This document shows positions 45,894 to 57,723 of a stretch of 64,000 nucleotides of DNA, one piece after another. The notes under the pieces were generated by a model. The model saw only the letters and a list, made by a program, of their open reading frames with translations, did not search any database and was not told where the DNA came from. Source of the stretch: Pseudomonas pseudonitroreducens. GTDB taxonomy: Bacteria; Pseudomonadota; Gammaproteobacteria; Pseudomonadales; Pseudomonadaceae. Numbering within the stretch: the stretch's first letter is position 1; each line of letters starts with the position of its first letter. The position numbers and the translations under genes were made by a program. The DNA lies in NCBI RefSeq assembly GCF_021603645.1, contig NZ_BQHJ01000001.1, positions 186,001 to 250,000 on the forward strand, written 5' to 3'.

Positions 45894-48041
45894 TCAATCG
45901 CGCAGCGGCGACTGTGGGTCGAGCAGCGAGGTGCGGATGAAGTGCAGGTAGCTGCACACGCGGCGCAAGGGCGAGGAATCGAAGTGCGGCGGGCGGCGAT
46001 CGTCGGTAGTGCGGGTCGCGTGGATCGCGTGCTCCACGGCAGCCAGCGCGCGCTGGCGGTTGCTTTCGCTGGGCTGGATGAACAAGCGGATCAGCGCTCG
46101 GCCCAGCGCGCGGATAGCCCGCCGCCAGGGCATGCGCTCGGCGTACCAGGGCTCTTTCGGCAGGGCTTCCTGTTCGCGGCGCAACTCGATGATCGACAGG
46201 CCGATCTCCTGCACCTGGAAAGTCCAGCGCAACAGGCGACGCTGCACGTCAGGTCGCCCTGTGGATAACCCGTAGGCCTGATTGAGCAGATCACGGGTGC
46301 CACTCTCGAAGTTGGACGACAGGCCCTTCAGCGGATCGCTGATCACCCGTACCACGCGCAGGCGCAGCTCGGCTTCCAGACGCTCCCACAACCATGGCCG
46401 GTTCGGCGGCAGGATGACGATCGCCGCGACCACCGCCATGCCCATGGACAGCAGCATCGCCAGGTATTCGTTGATGAAGGTGTAGGCGTCGTAGCGCGCG
46501 AGGTTGGCCGGCAGCGAGGCGATGCAGAACCACACCAGCAGGCCGACGCCGTAGCCGCTCCACTTCGGCCGGGTGATCAGGAAGGCACCCAGGGTGAACA
46601 CCGGTGCGAGCACGAAGCACAGCAGCGGGAAGCCGTCGATGTGCGGCAGCACGCGGAAGGTCAGGATGAAGCCCAACGTGGCGCCGAGCAGCGTGCCGAG
46701 GGTCAGTTGCAGTGACAGACGCTTGGGATTGGGCGAGGCGGAGGACAGTGCGGCGATCAGTACCGAAGTCAGCGCGAAGGTGGCGCCACTGAGCCAGGAT
46801 GTTTCGATCCAGAACACCCCGCCGACGATCACCAGCAGCGCGCAGCGAAAGCCCGCAACCGCTGCGGCGAGTGCGTTGGCCTTGGGCGTGAAGCGCTCCT
46901 TCCACTGCTCGCGCTCGTGCTTGTGCGCGGCGAGCGAGGCGTGGGTCTGCGCGTAGTTGTGCATGTCGTCGACGAAGCGGAACAGCAGTTCGGCGGCGGT
47001 CTCGAAATCCAGCTGGTCGGCTTCCCGCGGGCAGGTGTGGCCGAGGCTGGCGCGAGCCTCGCGGATACGTGGCATCAGGTGATGCTTGCAGAGTTCCAGC
47101 TGCACGCTCAGGCGCTCGGCGTCCGCTTCGCTGAGCGGCCGGCCGTGCCAGCTGGCGAGCAGTTCGCTGACGTCGATCAGGCACGGCATCAGCACTTCCA
47201 GCACGTTGCTGGCCTGCCGCTCGCGCAGGCGGTCGAGCAGGCGCTGCAAGGCGTGGAAGCGTGTGGTCAACTGCATGAACTCGCTGTTCAGTCGTGCCAG
47301 GCGGCCGCTGCGCAGGCGCATGTGCGGGTCTTCGAAGGCGGTGACGTTGCGCAGGCTTTCCAGGCCCACCACTTCGGCGGCGATGCGCGCACTGGCCTGC
47401 TCGAAGCGCTCGCGCTCCAGCGTGCCATTCAGGCCGGCGCTGGCGAGGCCGGCGAAGTCACCGAAGCGGGTGTTCAGCGCGTTGTGCAGGGCGGCGGTAC
47501 TGGTCTGCGGCAGGACGATGGCGCTGACCACGCCGGTGCAGAGAATCCCCAGGGTGATCTCGATCACCCGCCACAGCGCCTGCATGAAGGCGCCTTCGGG
47601 GTGCAGCGTGGCGGGGATGCCGATCATCACGGCGGTGTAGCCGGCGAGCAGGCAGGCGTAGGCGCGGAAGTCGCGATAGCGTGCCGCACCGGCAGTACAC
47701 AGGCCGACCCAGATCGCCACGCAGAGCAGGAACAGCACGCGCTCCTGGGCGAACAGGGCAATGAAGGTGACCATCACCGTGAGCCCGGCCAGCGTGCCGA
47801 GGATGCGGTAGAAACTCTTCGCCAGTACCTGGCCGCTCTGCGGCTGCAGCACGATGAAGGCGCTGACCAGCACGGTGTTGGGCTGCGGCAGTTCAAGACG
47901 GTAGGCCAGCCACAGCGCCGTGAAGGCGGTGATCAGCGTCTTGAGGATGAACATCCAGGTGACGCCATCGGTGTGCGCCCAGTCGGACAGGGCGAAGCGC
48001 ACCGCGGCGGCCTTGGGCAGGCGCACGGATAGACTGCTCAT
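45894..48041 (-). CDS. FUSC-family efflux protein, AaeB-like
   Basis: 715-residue inner-membrane protein with two sets of about five to six hydrophobic helices (roughly residues 30-170 and 385-520), each followed by a cytoplasmic region, the layout of the FUSC/AaeB family that exports aromatic carboxylic acids such as p-hydroxybenzoate. Family parts include SAFIVLQPQSGQVLAKSFYR in the first half. The usual AaeX and AaeA (membrane fusion) partners are absent here. Start ATG at 48041 begins MSSLSVRLPKAA; the frame stays open to 48131. It is divergent from a LysR gene with a T-N11-A operator between, so substrate-responsive control is likely. Confidence 0.83.
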   Translation of the reverse strand: MSSLSVRLPKAAAVRFALSDWAHTDGVTWMFILKTLITAFTALWLAYRLELPQPNTVLVSAFIVLQPQSGQVLAKSFYRILGTLAGLTVMVTFIALFAQERVLFLLCVAIWVGLCTAGAARYRDFRAYACLLAGYTAVMIGIPATLHPEGAFMQALWRVIEITLGILCTGVVSAIVLPQTSTAALHNALNTRFGDFAGLASAGLNGTLERERFEQASARIAAEVVGLESLRNVTAFEDPHMRLRSGRLARLNSEFMQLTTRFHALQRLLDRLRERQASNVLEVLMPCLIDVSELLASWHGRPLSEADAERLSVQLELCKHHLMPRIREARASLGHTCPREADQLDFETAAELLFRFVDDMHNYAQTHASLAAHKHEREQWKERFTPKANALAAAVAGFRCALLVIVGGVFWIETSWLSGATFALTSVLIAALSSASPNPKRLSLQLTLGTLLGATLGFILTFRVLPHIDGFPLLCFVLAPVFTLGAFLITRPKWSGYGVGLLVWFCIASLPANLARYDAYTFINEYLAMLLSMGMAVVAAIVILPPNRPWLWERLEAELRLRVVRVISDPLKGLSSNFESGTRDLLNQAYGLSTGRPDVQRRLLRWTFQVQEIGLSIIELRREQEALPKEPWYAERMPWRRAIRALGRALIRLFIQPSESNRQRALAAVEHAIHATRTTDDRRPPHFDSSPLRRVCSYLHFIRTSLLDPQSPLRD

Positions 48042-48385
48042 CAGGCTTATCTCGGCAGGCGGTGGTGAGGCTGGATCGGGCCTTGAGGACCCTGTAGTTC
48101 GAGGTGCAGAGGAGTGGGAGGCACGTTGCACGAAAGGCGGAGCACGGGTGCGAATCCTGGGGTGTCGCGGCAGACCGCGTTGGGGAGGGCGATTCTAGAA
48201 GTGCGCCGGGGGGCAGGATAAGCTGACGGTTGGATGAATTATTGTTGCCTGAAAGGACAATAATCCCGTCGCGACAGGTGTGCGACAATTCGCCGCCTGT
48301 CATGAATCTGTAACAAGGCGTTGCTCGTTCGAGCGCCGTTGCAGAGGCCGCCCGCCGTGGCGTGGACAGGCTCTCAGGAGAAATG
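48042..48385. other. Divergent control region between FUSC and LysR genes
   Basis: About 340 bases without a gene. It holds the perfect inverted repeat described at 48238-48264 and a purine-rich ribosome site for the LysR gene (AGGAG, 48376-48380). Nothing else was recognised. Confidence 0.6.
48238..48264. promoter_or_regulatory. LysR-type operator ATTATTGT-N11-ACAATAAT
   Basis: Perfect 8-base inverted arms at 48238-48245 and 48257-48264 with an 11-base spacer give exactly the T-N11-A geometry of LysR recognition sites. It stands 121 bases before the LysR start and about 200 before the FUSC start. The match in geometry is seen directly; binding by the adjacent LysR protein is inferred. Confidence 0.65.
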
Positions 48386-49333
48386 ATGGACCTGCTGCAC
48401 AACATGCGTGCTTTCGTCTGTGTCGCCGAGACCGGCAGCTTCACCGCTGCCGCCCAGCGCATGGACCTCACCACCGCCTACGTCTCGCGGACGGTGGCCA
48501 AGCTCGAAGCGCACCTGCGTACCCGCCTGCTACACCGCACCACCCGCCGCATCGCCCTCACCGAAGCCGGCCAGCGCTACCTGCAGCGTTGCCAGCAGAT
48601 CCTCGGCTACATCGAGGAAGCCGAGGCCGAGGCCGGCGACGCTCACGCCCGGCCCCATGGCAAGGTGAAGGTGCATGCCATGACCGGCATCGGCCAGCAC
48701 TACCTGATCCGTGCGATCTCGCAGTACTGCGAGATCTACCCGGAGGTTACCTTCGACCTGACCCTGGCCAACCGCATCACCGACATCCTCGACGAGGGCT
48801 ACGACATCTCCGTGGTCATCGCCCAGGAGCTGCCGGATTCGGGCTTCGTCTCCAAGCGCATCGGCAAGACCTACAGCGTGCTCTGCGCGTCCCCCGAATA
48901 CGTGGCGCGCCATGGCATGCCCAAGCAGCTCGCGGAGCTGACCGATCACCGTTGCCTGCGCCTGGTGAATTCGGTGATGTCGCTGGACAAGTGGCTGTTC
49001 GACGGCCCCGACGGCCAGGAAATGGTCGGCATCAACCACAGCCACTTCCAGGTCAACACCGCCGACGCCATGACCGAGGCGGTGCGTGCCGGCATGGGCA
49101 TTGGCGCGCTGCCGGTGTATTCCGCCGTGCAAGGACTCAAGGACGGCAGCCTGGTGCGCGTGCTGCCCGACTACAGTCTGTTCCACCTCAACGTCTATGC
49201 GCTGTATCCGTCGCGCCAGTACCTGGATGCGAAAATCCGCACCTGGGTGGAATTCCTCCGCGACTGCGTGCCCGGCATGCTCGAGGAACACGAGCGGATG
49301 ATGCTCGAACACCGCACCCGACAGCCTGGCTGA
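48386..49333 (+). CDS. LysR-family regulator (CrgA/AaeR-like)
   Basis: 315-residue LysR protein: helix-turn-helix in residues 1-60 (MDLLHNMRAFVCVAETGSFT, TTAYVSRTVAKLEAHL) and an effector domain from 90 to 295. N-terminal sequence is of the CrgA/AaeR subgroup, whose members often sense aromatic acids or aldehydes. Two ATGs are adjacent (48383 and 48386); the second has better distance from AGGAG at 48376. It is divergent from the FUSC efflux gene and upstream of, but separated by a terminator from, the TRAP operon; its target could be either, though the operator favours the FUSC side. Confidence 0.87.
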   Translation: MDLLHNMRAFVCVAETGSFTAAAQRMDLTTAYVSRTVAKLEAHLRTRLLHRTTRRIALTEAGQRYLQRCQQILGYIEEAEAEAGDAHARPHGKVKVHAMTGIGQHYLIRAISQYCEIYPEVTFDLTLANRITDILDEGYDISVVIAQELPDSGFVSKRIGKTYSVLCASPEYVARHGMPKQLAELTDHRCLRLVNSVMSLDKWLFDGPDGQEMVGINHSHFQVNTADAMTEAVRAGMGIGALPVYSAVQGLKDGSLVRVLPDYSLFHLNVYALYPSRQYLDAKIRTWVEFLRDCVPGMLEEHERMMLEHRTRQPG

Positions 49334-49354
49334 CACGCTATCCGGCAGCATTGA

Positions 49355-50596
<1,242 letters not shown>

Positions 50597-50641
50597 TCCG
50601 TCCGGCCCCGCTGGATGGCGGGGCTTTCTGGAGCTTATTCC

Positions 50642-51280
50642 ATGAATCGACTCGTGCGCGTCTGGAACCACTTCGAGGAGGGCGCCATCGCCTTCCTGCT
50701 GGCGACCATGACGCTGGTGACTTTCGTCTACGTGGTGATGACCAACGTCTTCACCCTGTTCTATGACCTGGGGGATCGCCTGCCCGCCGTGCAGGCACCG
50801 TTCTACGCCATCGGCGACGCGATCCTCGGCGCTGCCCAGGACATGTCCTGGAGCAACGCGCTGACCAAGGCGCTGTTCGGCTGGCTGATCTTCTTCGGCA
50901 TCGCCTATGGCGTGCGTACCGCCGGCCACCTGGGCGTGGATGCGCTGGTGAAGCTGGCGCCGCGCCCGGTGCAACGCTGCATCGGCGTGCTCGCCTGCCT
51001 CTGCTGCCTGGGCTACGCCGGGCTGTTCATGGTCGCCAGCTTCGACTGGGTGAAGACCCTGTTCATCGCCGGCATCGGCGCCGAAGACCTCGACCACTTC
51101 GGCATCCTCCAGGCCTACATCGCGGTGATCGTGCCCATCGGCTTCGGCCTGGTGCTCCTGCGTTACCTGGAAATCCTCGTCAACCTGTTGCGCGGCCGCC
51201 AGCTCGGCCTGGGCCTCGCCGACGAGGCCGCGGAGGCCTCGAAACTGGCTGGCGAAGAAGCCGCGGAGAATCGTCCATGA
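50642..51280 (+). CDS. dctQ: TRAP transporter small membrane subunit DctQ
   Basis: 212-residue protein with four predicted membrane helices (about 18-40, 78-97, 118-137, 150-172) and a short cytoplasmic tail. DctQ pairs with DctM to couple Na+ flow to uptake of ligand delivered by DctP. It begins MNRLVRVWNHFEEG, and the TAGHLGVDALVKLAP segment is typical. ATG at 50642 is 45 bases after dctP; its stop overlaps the dctM start by four bases. Confidence 0.92.
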   Translation: MNRLVRVWNHFEEGAIAFLLATMTLVTFVYVVMTNVFTLFYDLGDRLPAVQAPFYAIGDAILGAAQDMSWSNALTKALFGWLIFFGIAYGVRTAGHLGVDALVKLAPRPVQRCIGVLACLCCLGYAGLFMVASFDWVKTLFIAGIGAEDLDHFGILQAYIAVIVPIGFGLVLLRYLEILVNLLRGRQLGLGLADEAAEASKLAGEEAAENRP

Positions 51281-52557
51281 CCGTGATGATGTTGTTCCTC
51301 CTGCTGTTCGTCTTCATGTTCATCGGCGTGCCCATCGCCATTTCCCTGGGGCTTTCCGGCGCACTGACGATCCTGCTGTTCAGCCCGGACTCGGTGCGCT
51401 CGCTGGCGATCAAGCTGTTCGAGACCTCCGAGGCCTACACGCTGCTGGCGATCCCGTTCTTCCTGCTCTCCGGCGCCTTCATGACCACCGGCGGCGTGGC
51501 CCGCCGGCTGATCGATTTCGCCAACGCCTGCGTCGGCCACATCCGTGGCGGCCTGGCGATTGCCGCGGTGCTGGCGTGCATGCTGTTCGCCGCGCTGTCC
51601 GGTTCGTCACCTGCAACGGTGGCGGCGGTGGGCTCGATTGCGGTGGCCGGGATGGTGCGTTCGGGCTACCCGCGCGAGTTCGGCGCCGGGATCATCTGCA
51701 ACGCCGGGACCCTGGGCATCCTGATTCCGCCGTCGATCGTCATGGTGGTGTACTCCGCCGCCACCGAGACCTCGGTGGGCAAGCTGTTCGTCGCCGGCGT
51801 GGTGCCGGGCCTGCTGCTGGGCGTGATCCTGATGGTGGTGATCTACATCGTCGCGCGGGTAAAGAATCTCCCGGCGCAGCCGCGCGCCAGCCTGCGTGAG
51901 TGGTTGTCCGCTGCACGTCGCGCCGGTTGGGGGCTGTTGCTGCTGGTGATCATCCTCGGCGGCATCTACTCCGGGCTGTTCACGCCCACCGAGGCGGCGG
52001 CGGTGGCGGCGGTCTACTCGGCCTTCGTCGCGCTGTTCGTCTACAAGGACATGCGCCTGCGCGATTGCCCCAAGGTGCTGGTGGAGTCGGGGCGGCTGAG
52101 CATCATGCTGATGTTCATCATCGCCAACGCCATGCTCTTCGCCCACGTGCTGACCACCGAGCAGATTCCCCAGCAGATCACCGAGTGGGTGATGCAGGAA
52201 GGGCTGACGCCGATCGGCTTCCTGCTGATGGTCAACGTGGTGCTGCTGGTGGCCGGCAGCTTCATGGAGCCTTCGGCCATCGTGCTGATCCTGGCGCCGA
52301 TCTTCTTCCCCATCGCCATGCGCCTGGGCATCGACCCGATCCACCTGGGGATCGTCATGGTGGTGAACATGGAGATCGGCCTGGTGCACCCGCCGGTGGG
52401 GCTCAACCTGTTCGTCACCTCGGCGGTCACCGGGTTGCCGCTGGGCTCGACCATCCGCGCGGCGCTGCCGTGGCTGATGATCCTGCTGCTGTTCCTGATC
52501 CTGGTGACCTACGTGCCCTACATCTCGCTGGCGCTGCCCCACGCGCTGGGCATGTGA
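51277..52557 (+). CDS. dctM: TRAP transporter large membrane subunit DctM
   Basis: 426-residue DctM permease with about twelve hydrophobic segments and typical glycine-rich parts ALSGSSPATVAAVGSIA and CNAGTLGILIPPSIVMVVYS, plus GLVHPPVGLNLF near the C-terminus. With DctP and DctQ it should take up succinate, malate, fumarate or a related organic acid. ATGA overlap with dctQ shows translational coupling. acsA follows after 150 bases. Confidence 0.95.
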   Translation: MTVMMLFLLLFVFMFIGVPIAISLGLSGALTILLFSPDSVRSLAIKLFETSEAYTLLAIPFFLLSGAFMTTGGVARRLIDFANACVGHIRGGLAIAAVLACMLFAALSGSSPATVAAVGSIAVAGMVRSGYPREFGAGIICNAGTLGILIPPSIVMVVYSAATETSVGKLFVAGVVPGLLLGVILMVVIYIVARVKNLPAQPRASLREWLSAARRAGWGLLLLVIILGGIYSGLFTPTEAAAVAAVYSAFVALFVYKDMRLRDCPKVLVESGRLSIMLMFIIANAMLFAHVLTTEQIPQQITEWVMQEGLTPIGFLLMVNVVLLVAGSFMEPSAIVLILAPIFFPIAMRLGIDPIHLGIVMVVNMEIGLVHPPVGLNLFVTSAVTGLPLGSTIRAALPWLMILLLFLILVTYVPYISLALPHALGM

Positions 52558-52707
52558 CAGGTTGTCGCGGCCCCATGGCAGTAAGGCTGATGGGGCCCAT
52601 CACTACGACTAAGGATTGGTAAGACCATGGTCGAATGGCCTGGGGAAGGGTGTCGCCGTTACAACTTAGGGCAACAAAAACAACACTCTTCACCGAGGTA
52701 AAACGCC

Positions 52708-54663
<1,956 letters not shown>

Positions 54664-54677
54664 TCTGCGGCTCCATG

Positions 54678-54706
54678 AAAAACGCCCCGTTTGCCGGGGC
54701 GTTTTT
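54678..54706 (+). terminator. Rho-independent terminator of acsA
   Basis: AAAAACGCCCCG pairs with CGGGGCGTTTTT around TTTGC, 15 bases after the acsA stop. Confidence 0.92.
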
Positions 54707-54765
54707 CATTCCTGCGTCTTTATGCCGGGCGCCTGCCTGCGCTGAAGCTCTCGCGGAGCACGAAT

Positions 54766-54847
54766 GTAGGATGGCGTGGAGCGCAGCGATACCCATCAAT
54801 TCCGTACGCATCGACAGCATGGGTATCGCAAGCTCCACCCATCCTAC
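54766..54847. repeat. Inverted repeat pair, family C (copy 1)
   Basis: Arms at 54766-54796 and 54819-54847 in opposite orientation with core GGAGCGCAGCGATACCCAT, ending in GTAGGATGG / CCATCCTAC. A second copy lies at 60652-60805. Confidence 0.8.
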
Positions 54848-54916
54848 GAGTTCGCTTTCCGCGGAGGGCGATAGCTCGCAGGGCGCATAACGCGCCTTAT
54901 CCGTCGGCGGGGTATC

Positions 54917-54945
54917 GGCGGATAACCCGTTCCGGGTTATCCGCC
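54917..54945. repeat. Perfect 13-base hairpin repeat, family E
   Basis: GGCGGATAACCCG (54917-54929) and CGGGTTATCCGCC (54933-54945) pair perfectly around a three-base loop. No T-run follows, so it looks like another REP-type element rather than a terminator. Confidence 0.7.
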
Positions 54946-55203
54946 CTACAGTGTGCTTCCTGCCCACTGGTAACATTTCCCTGCGACAAAATGAGGCGTC
55001 AGGAAACAGTTCGCACGGATTCGGTGCGTCTTTTCTGTCCGCGCGGAATGAGTCAATATCGCGCACCTCGCGTAATACCTGGTGTTTGATATTTGTGGCC
55101 CAATTACTGCAGGTAAATTGGGTTTTACTACCTGCTTTCGGATCACGTAAAATCCGCGCCGTCAAGCCGCCGGGGCTCTGTCTCCGGCGCTTCTATAATT
55201 ACT

Positions 55204-55240
55204 TGTCGCATTGAAGAAATAACCGCTCCGGGGCTGTCGC
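55204..55240 (+). promoter_or_regulatory. ArgR-like half-sites upstream of aotJ
   Basis: TGTCGC at 55204-55209 followed after 8 bases by AA fits the pseudomonad ArgR half-site TGTCGC-N8-AA. A second TGTCGC stands at 55235-55240, 31 bases downstream in the same orientation, without the AA. Direct repeats of this type precede ArgR-controlled genes in P. aeruginosa. Confidence 0.6.
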
Positions 55241-55388
55241 TAGAATGCCGCTCACCCCGGTAGGCGCGCTTTTCACAAGAATCGCGCCGGCAATGCGCAG
55301 ACGAACAATAACCTTCACTTCTGCACGGGCAGCCTGGGCCAACCCCTTTCTCCTGCCAATCGAAGTCCTACCCTCGAAGGAGTTACTG

Positions 55389-56168
55389 ATGAAGAAGTTT
55401 GCACTTCTCGGTGCGCTGGCCCTGTCCGCGCTTTCCCTGGTTGCCCACGCTGACGACAAGCCGGTCCGCATCGGCATCGAAGCCGGTTATCCGCCTTTCT
55501 CCTTCAAGACTCCTGACGGCAAGCTCGCCGGTTTCGACGTGGATATCGGCAACGCACTGTGCGAAGAGATGAAGGTCAAGTGCACCTGGGTCGAGCAGGA
55601 GTTCGATGGCCTGATCCCGGCGCTGAAGGTCCGCAAGATCGACGCCATTCTCTCGTCCATGACCATCACCGACGAGCGCAAGAAGTCCGTCGACTTCACC
55701 AACAAGTACTACCACACCCCCGCGCGCTTCGTGATGAAGGAAGGCGTTACCCTGAACGACCCGCTGGTCGACCTGAAGGGCAAGAAGGTCGGTGTGCTGC
55801 GCGCCTCCACCCATGACCGCTACGCCACCGACGTCCTGGCCCCGGCCGGCATCGAAGTGGTGCGCTACAACTCGCAGAACGAAGCCAACATGGACCTGGT
55901 CTCCGGCCGCATCGATGCGACCATGGCCGACTCGGTCAACCTCGACGATGGCTTCCTGAAAACCGACGCCGGCAAGGGTTATGCCTTCGTAGGTCCGGAA
56001 TACAACGATCCGAAGTACTTCGGTGGTGGCGCCGGCATCGCCGTGCGCAAGGGTGATACCGCCCTGGCCGAGAAATTCAATACGGCCATCGCCGGCATCC
56101 GTGCCAACGGCAAGTACAAGGAAGTACAGGACAAGTACTTCAAGTTCGACGTCTACGGCGAGAACTGA
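55389..56168 (+). CDS. aotJ: Arginine/ornithine-binding periplasmic protein AotJ
   Basis: 259-residue solute-binding protein of a polar amino acid ABC transporter. Signal peptide [21 protein letters not shown] (cut near residue 21-22), then the family 3 binding domain with [27 protein letters not shown]. It collects arginine and ornithine in the periplasm. Start ATG at 55389. It heads the aot operon and is followed by a strong hairpin before aotQ, which probably makes aotJ more abundant than the permease. Confidence 0.95.
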   Translation: MKKFALLGALALSALSLVAHADDKPVRIGIEAGYPPFSFKTPDGKLAGFDVDIGNALCEEMKVKCTWVEQEFDGLIPALKVRKIDAILSSMTITDERKKSVDFTNKYYHTPARFVMKEGVTLNDPLVDLKGKKVGVLRASTHDRYATDVLAPAGIEVVRYNSQNEANMDLVSGRIDATMADSVNLDDGFLKTDAGKGYAFVGPEYNDPKYFGGGAGIAVRKGDTALAEKFNTAIAGIRANGKYKEVQDKYFKFDVYGEN

Positions 56169-56180
56169 TCCACGTCCAGA

Positions 56181-56227
56181 AGTGGCACAGACCCAGGCCC
56201 GGTCCTGATGTTTGTGCCACTTTTTTA
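56181..56227 (+). terminator. Intra-operon hairpin between aotJ and aotQ
   Basis: AAGTGGCACA (56181-56190) pairs with TGTGCCACTT (56214-56223), with an inner GACC/GGTC pairing in the 23-base top, and a run of six T follows. It looks like a true terminator inside the operon, so only part of the transcription should reach aotQ. Confidence 0.8.
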
Positions 56228-56308
56228 TTGGGGGCGATCCGTCAGGTGGCGGGTGCCCTGCAGCGTCCGTGCGGTTGCGGGCGGCTTCCGGTCTAGAGGT
56301 GCGAAACT

Positions 56309-56998
56309 ATGTTCAATGGCTACGGAGCCACCATCGTCGATGGTGCCTGGCTGACGCTTCAGCTGTCCCTGCTGTCGATGGCCCTGGCAATCGCGTTGGG
56401 CCTGCTCGGCGCGGCCATCCGCCTGTCGCCGGTGAAGTGGCTGGCCTGGTGCGGCGACCTCTATTCCACCGTGATCCGCGGCGTGCCGGACCTGGTGCTG
56501 ATCCTGCTGATCTTCTACGGCGGCCAGGCCGCGGTGAACTGGGTCGCGCCGATGGTCGGCTATGACGACTACATCGATCTCAACCCCTTCGCCTCGGGCG
56601 TCGGCACCCTGGGCTTCATCTTCGGTGCCTACCTGTCCGAAACCTTCCGCGGCGCCTTCATGGCGATCCCGAAAGGGCAGGGCGAGGCCGGCTTCGCCTA
56701 TGGCATGAGCCCGCTGCAGGTGTTCTTCCGCATCCAGGTGCCGCAGATGATCCGCCTGGCCATTCCGGGCTTCACCAACAACTGGCTGGTGCTGGTCAAG
56801 GCCACCGCGCTGATCTCCGTGGTCGGCCTGCAGGACATGATGTTCAAGGCCAAGCAGGCCTCGGACGCCACCCGCGAACCCTTCACCTATTTCCTCGCCG
56901 TGGCGGCGCTGTACCTGGTGGTGACCAGCGTTTCCCTGGTGCTGCTGCGCATGCTCGAACGCCGCTATTCGGTCGGCGTGAAAGTCGCCGAGCTTTGA
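56309..56998 (+). CDS. aotQ: Arginine/ornithine ABC permease AotQ
   Basis: 229-residue inner-membrane permease of the His/Glu/Gln/Arg family with about five helices. The EAA-type loop that contacts the ATPase is in AYLSETFRGAFMAIPKGQGEAGFAYGMSP, near residues 110-138. It begins MFNGYGATIVDGAWLTLQLS. It forms a heterodimer with AotM. It lies after an internal terminator and 16 bases before aotM. Confidence 0.93.
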   Translation: MFNGYGATIVDGAWLTLQLSLLSMALAIALGLLGAAIRLSPVKWLAWCGDLYSTVIRGVPDLVLILLIFYGGQAAVNWVAPMVGYDDYIDLNPFASGVGTLGFIFGAYLSETFRGAFMAIPKGQGEAGFAYGMSPLQVFFRIQVPQMIRLAIPGFTNNWLVLVKATALISVVGLQDMMFKAKQASDATREPFTYFLAVAALYLVVTSVSLVLLRMLERRYSVGVKVAEL

Positions 56999-57014
56999 GA
57001 CCGGGAGCCCTCGC

Positions 57015-57713
57015 ATGATCTTTGATTACACCGTCATCTGGGACAGCCTGCCGCTCTACTTCAGCGGCCTGCTGGTGACCCTCAAGCTGCTGGCGATCTC
57101 GCTGTTCTTCGGCCTGCTGGCAGCCGTGCCGCTGGCGCTGATGCGCTGTTCGAAGAACCCGGCGGTGAACCTGCCCGCGTGGCTCTACACCTACGTGATC
57201 CGCGGCACGCCGATGCTGGTGCAGCTGTTCCTCATCTATTACGGCCTGGCGCAGTTCGCCGTGGTACGCGAAAGCTTCCTCTGGCCGTGGCTGTCCAACG
57301 CCACCTTCTGTGCCTGCGCCGCGTTCGCCATCAACACCAGCGCCTATACCGCCGAGATCCTCGCCGGCAGCATTCGCGCCACACCCCATGGCGAGATCGA
57401 AGCCGCCAAGGCCATGGGCATGTCGCGCCTGAAGATGTACCGCCGCATCCTGCTGCCCTCGGCCCTGCGTCGCGCGCTGCCGCAGTACAGCAACGAAGTG
57501 ATCATGATGCTGCAGACCACCAGCCTGGCGTCCATCGTCACCCTGGTAGATATCACCGGCGCCGCGCGCACCGTGTACTCGCAGTACTACCTGCCGTTCG
57601 AGGCGTTCATCACCGCCGGCATCTTCTACCTGATCATGACCTTCACCCTGGTGCGCCTGTTCAAGTTGGCCGAGCGCCGCTGGCTGGCCTATCTCGCGCC
57701 GCGCAAGCACTGA
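57015..57713 (+). CDS. aotM: Arginine/ornithine ABC permease AotM
   Basis: 232-residue permease with five hydrophobic helices, paired with AotQ. The EAA loop is in AYTAEILAGSIRATPHGEIEAAKAMGMS (residues about 110-136), with the preceding YVIRGTPMLVQLFLIYYG motif typical of the family. Start ATG at 57015 with GGGAG upstream. The next gene, aotO, starts 10 bases after its stop. Confidence 0.93.
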   Translation: MIFDYTVIWDSLPLYFSGLLVTLKLLAISLFFGLLAAVPLALMRCSKNPAVNLPAWLYTYVIRGTPMLVQLFLIYYGLAQFAVVRESFLWPWLSNATFCACAAFAINTSAYTAEILAGSIRATPHGEIEAAKAMGMSRLKMYRRILLPSALRRALPQYSNEVIMMLQTTSLASIVTLVDITGAARTVYSQYYLPFEAFITAGIFYLIMTFTLVRLFKLAERRWLAYLAPRKH

Positions 57714-57723
57714 GGAAACGACT

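Larger units (their letters stand above)
54664..55388. other. Long control region before aotJ
   Basis: About 725 bases without a gene. From left to right it holds the acsA terminator, a family C inverted repeat pair, a 13-base perfect hairpin, an AT-richer stretch near 55080-55200, and two TGTCGC elements at 55204 and 55235 that fit ArgR control of aotJ. The aotJ ribosome site is GAAGGAG at 55376-55382. Confidence 0.65.

Noticed and set aside
52558-52707. A sigma-54 promoter before acsA
   Set aside because: I looked for the -24 GG / -12 GC spacing but found no convincing match.
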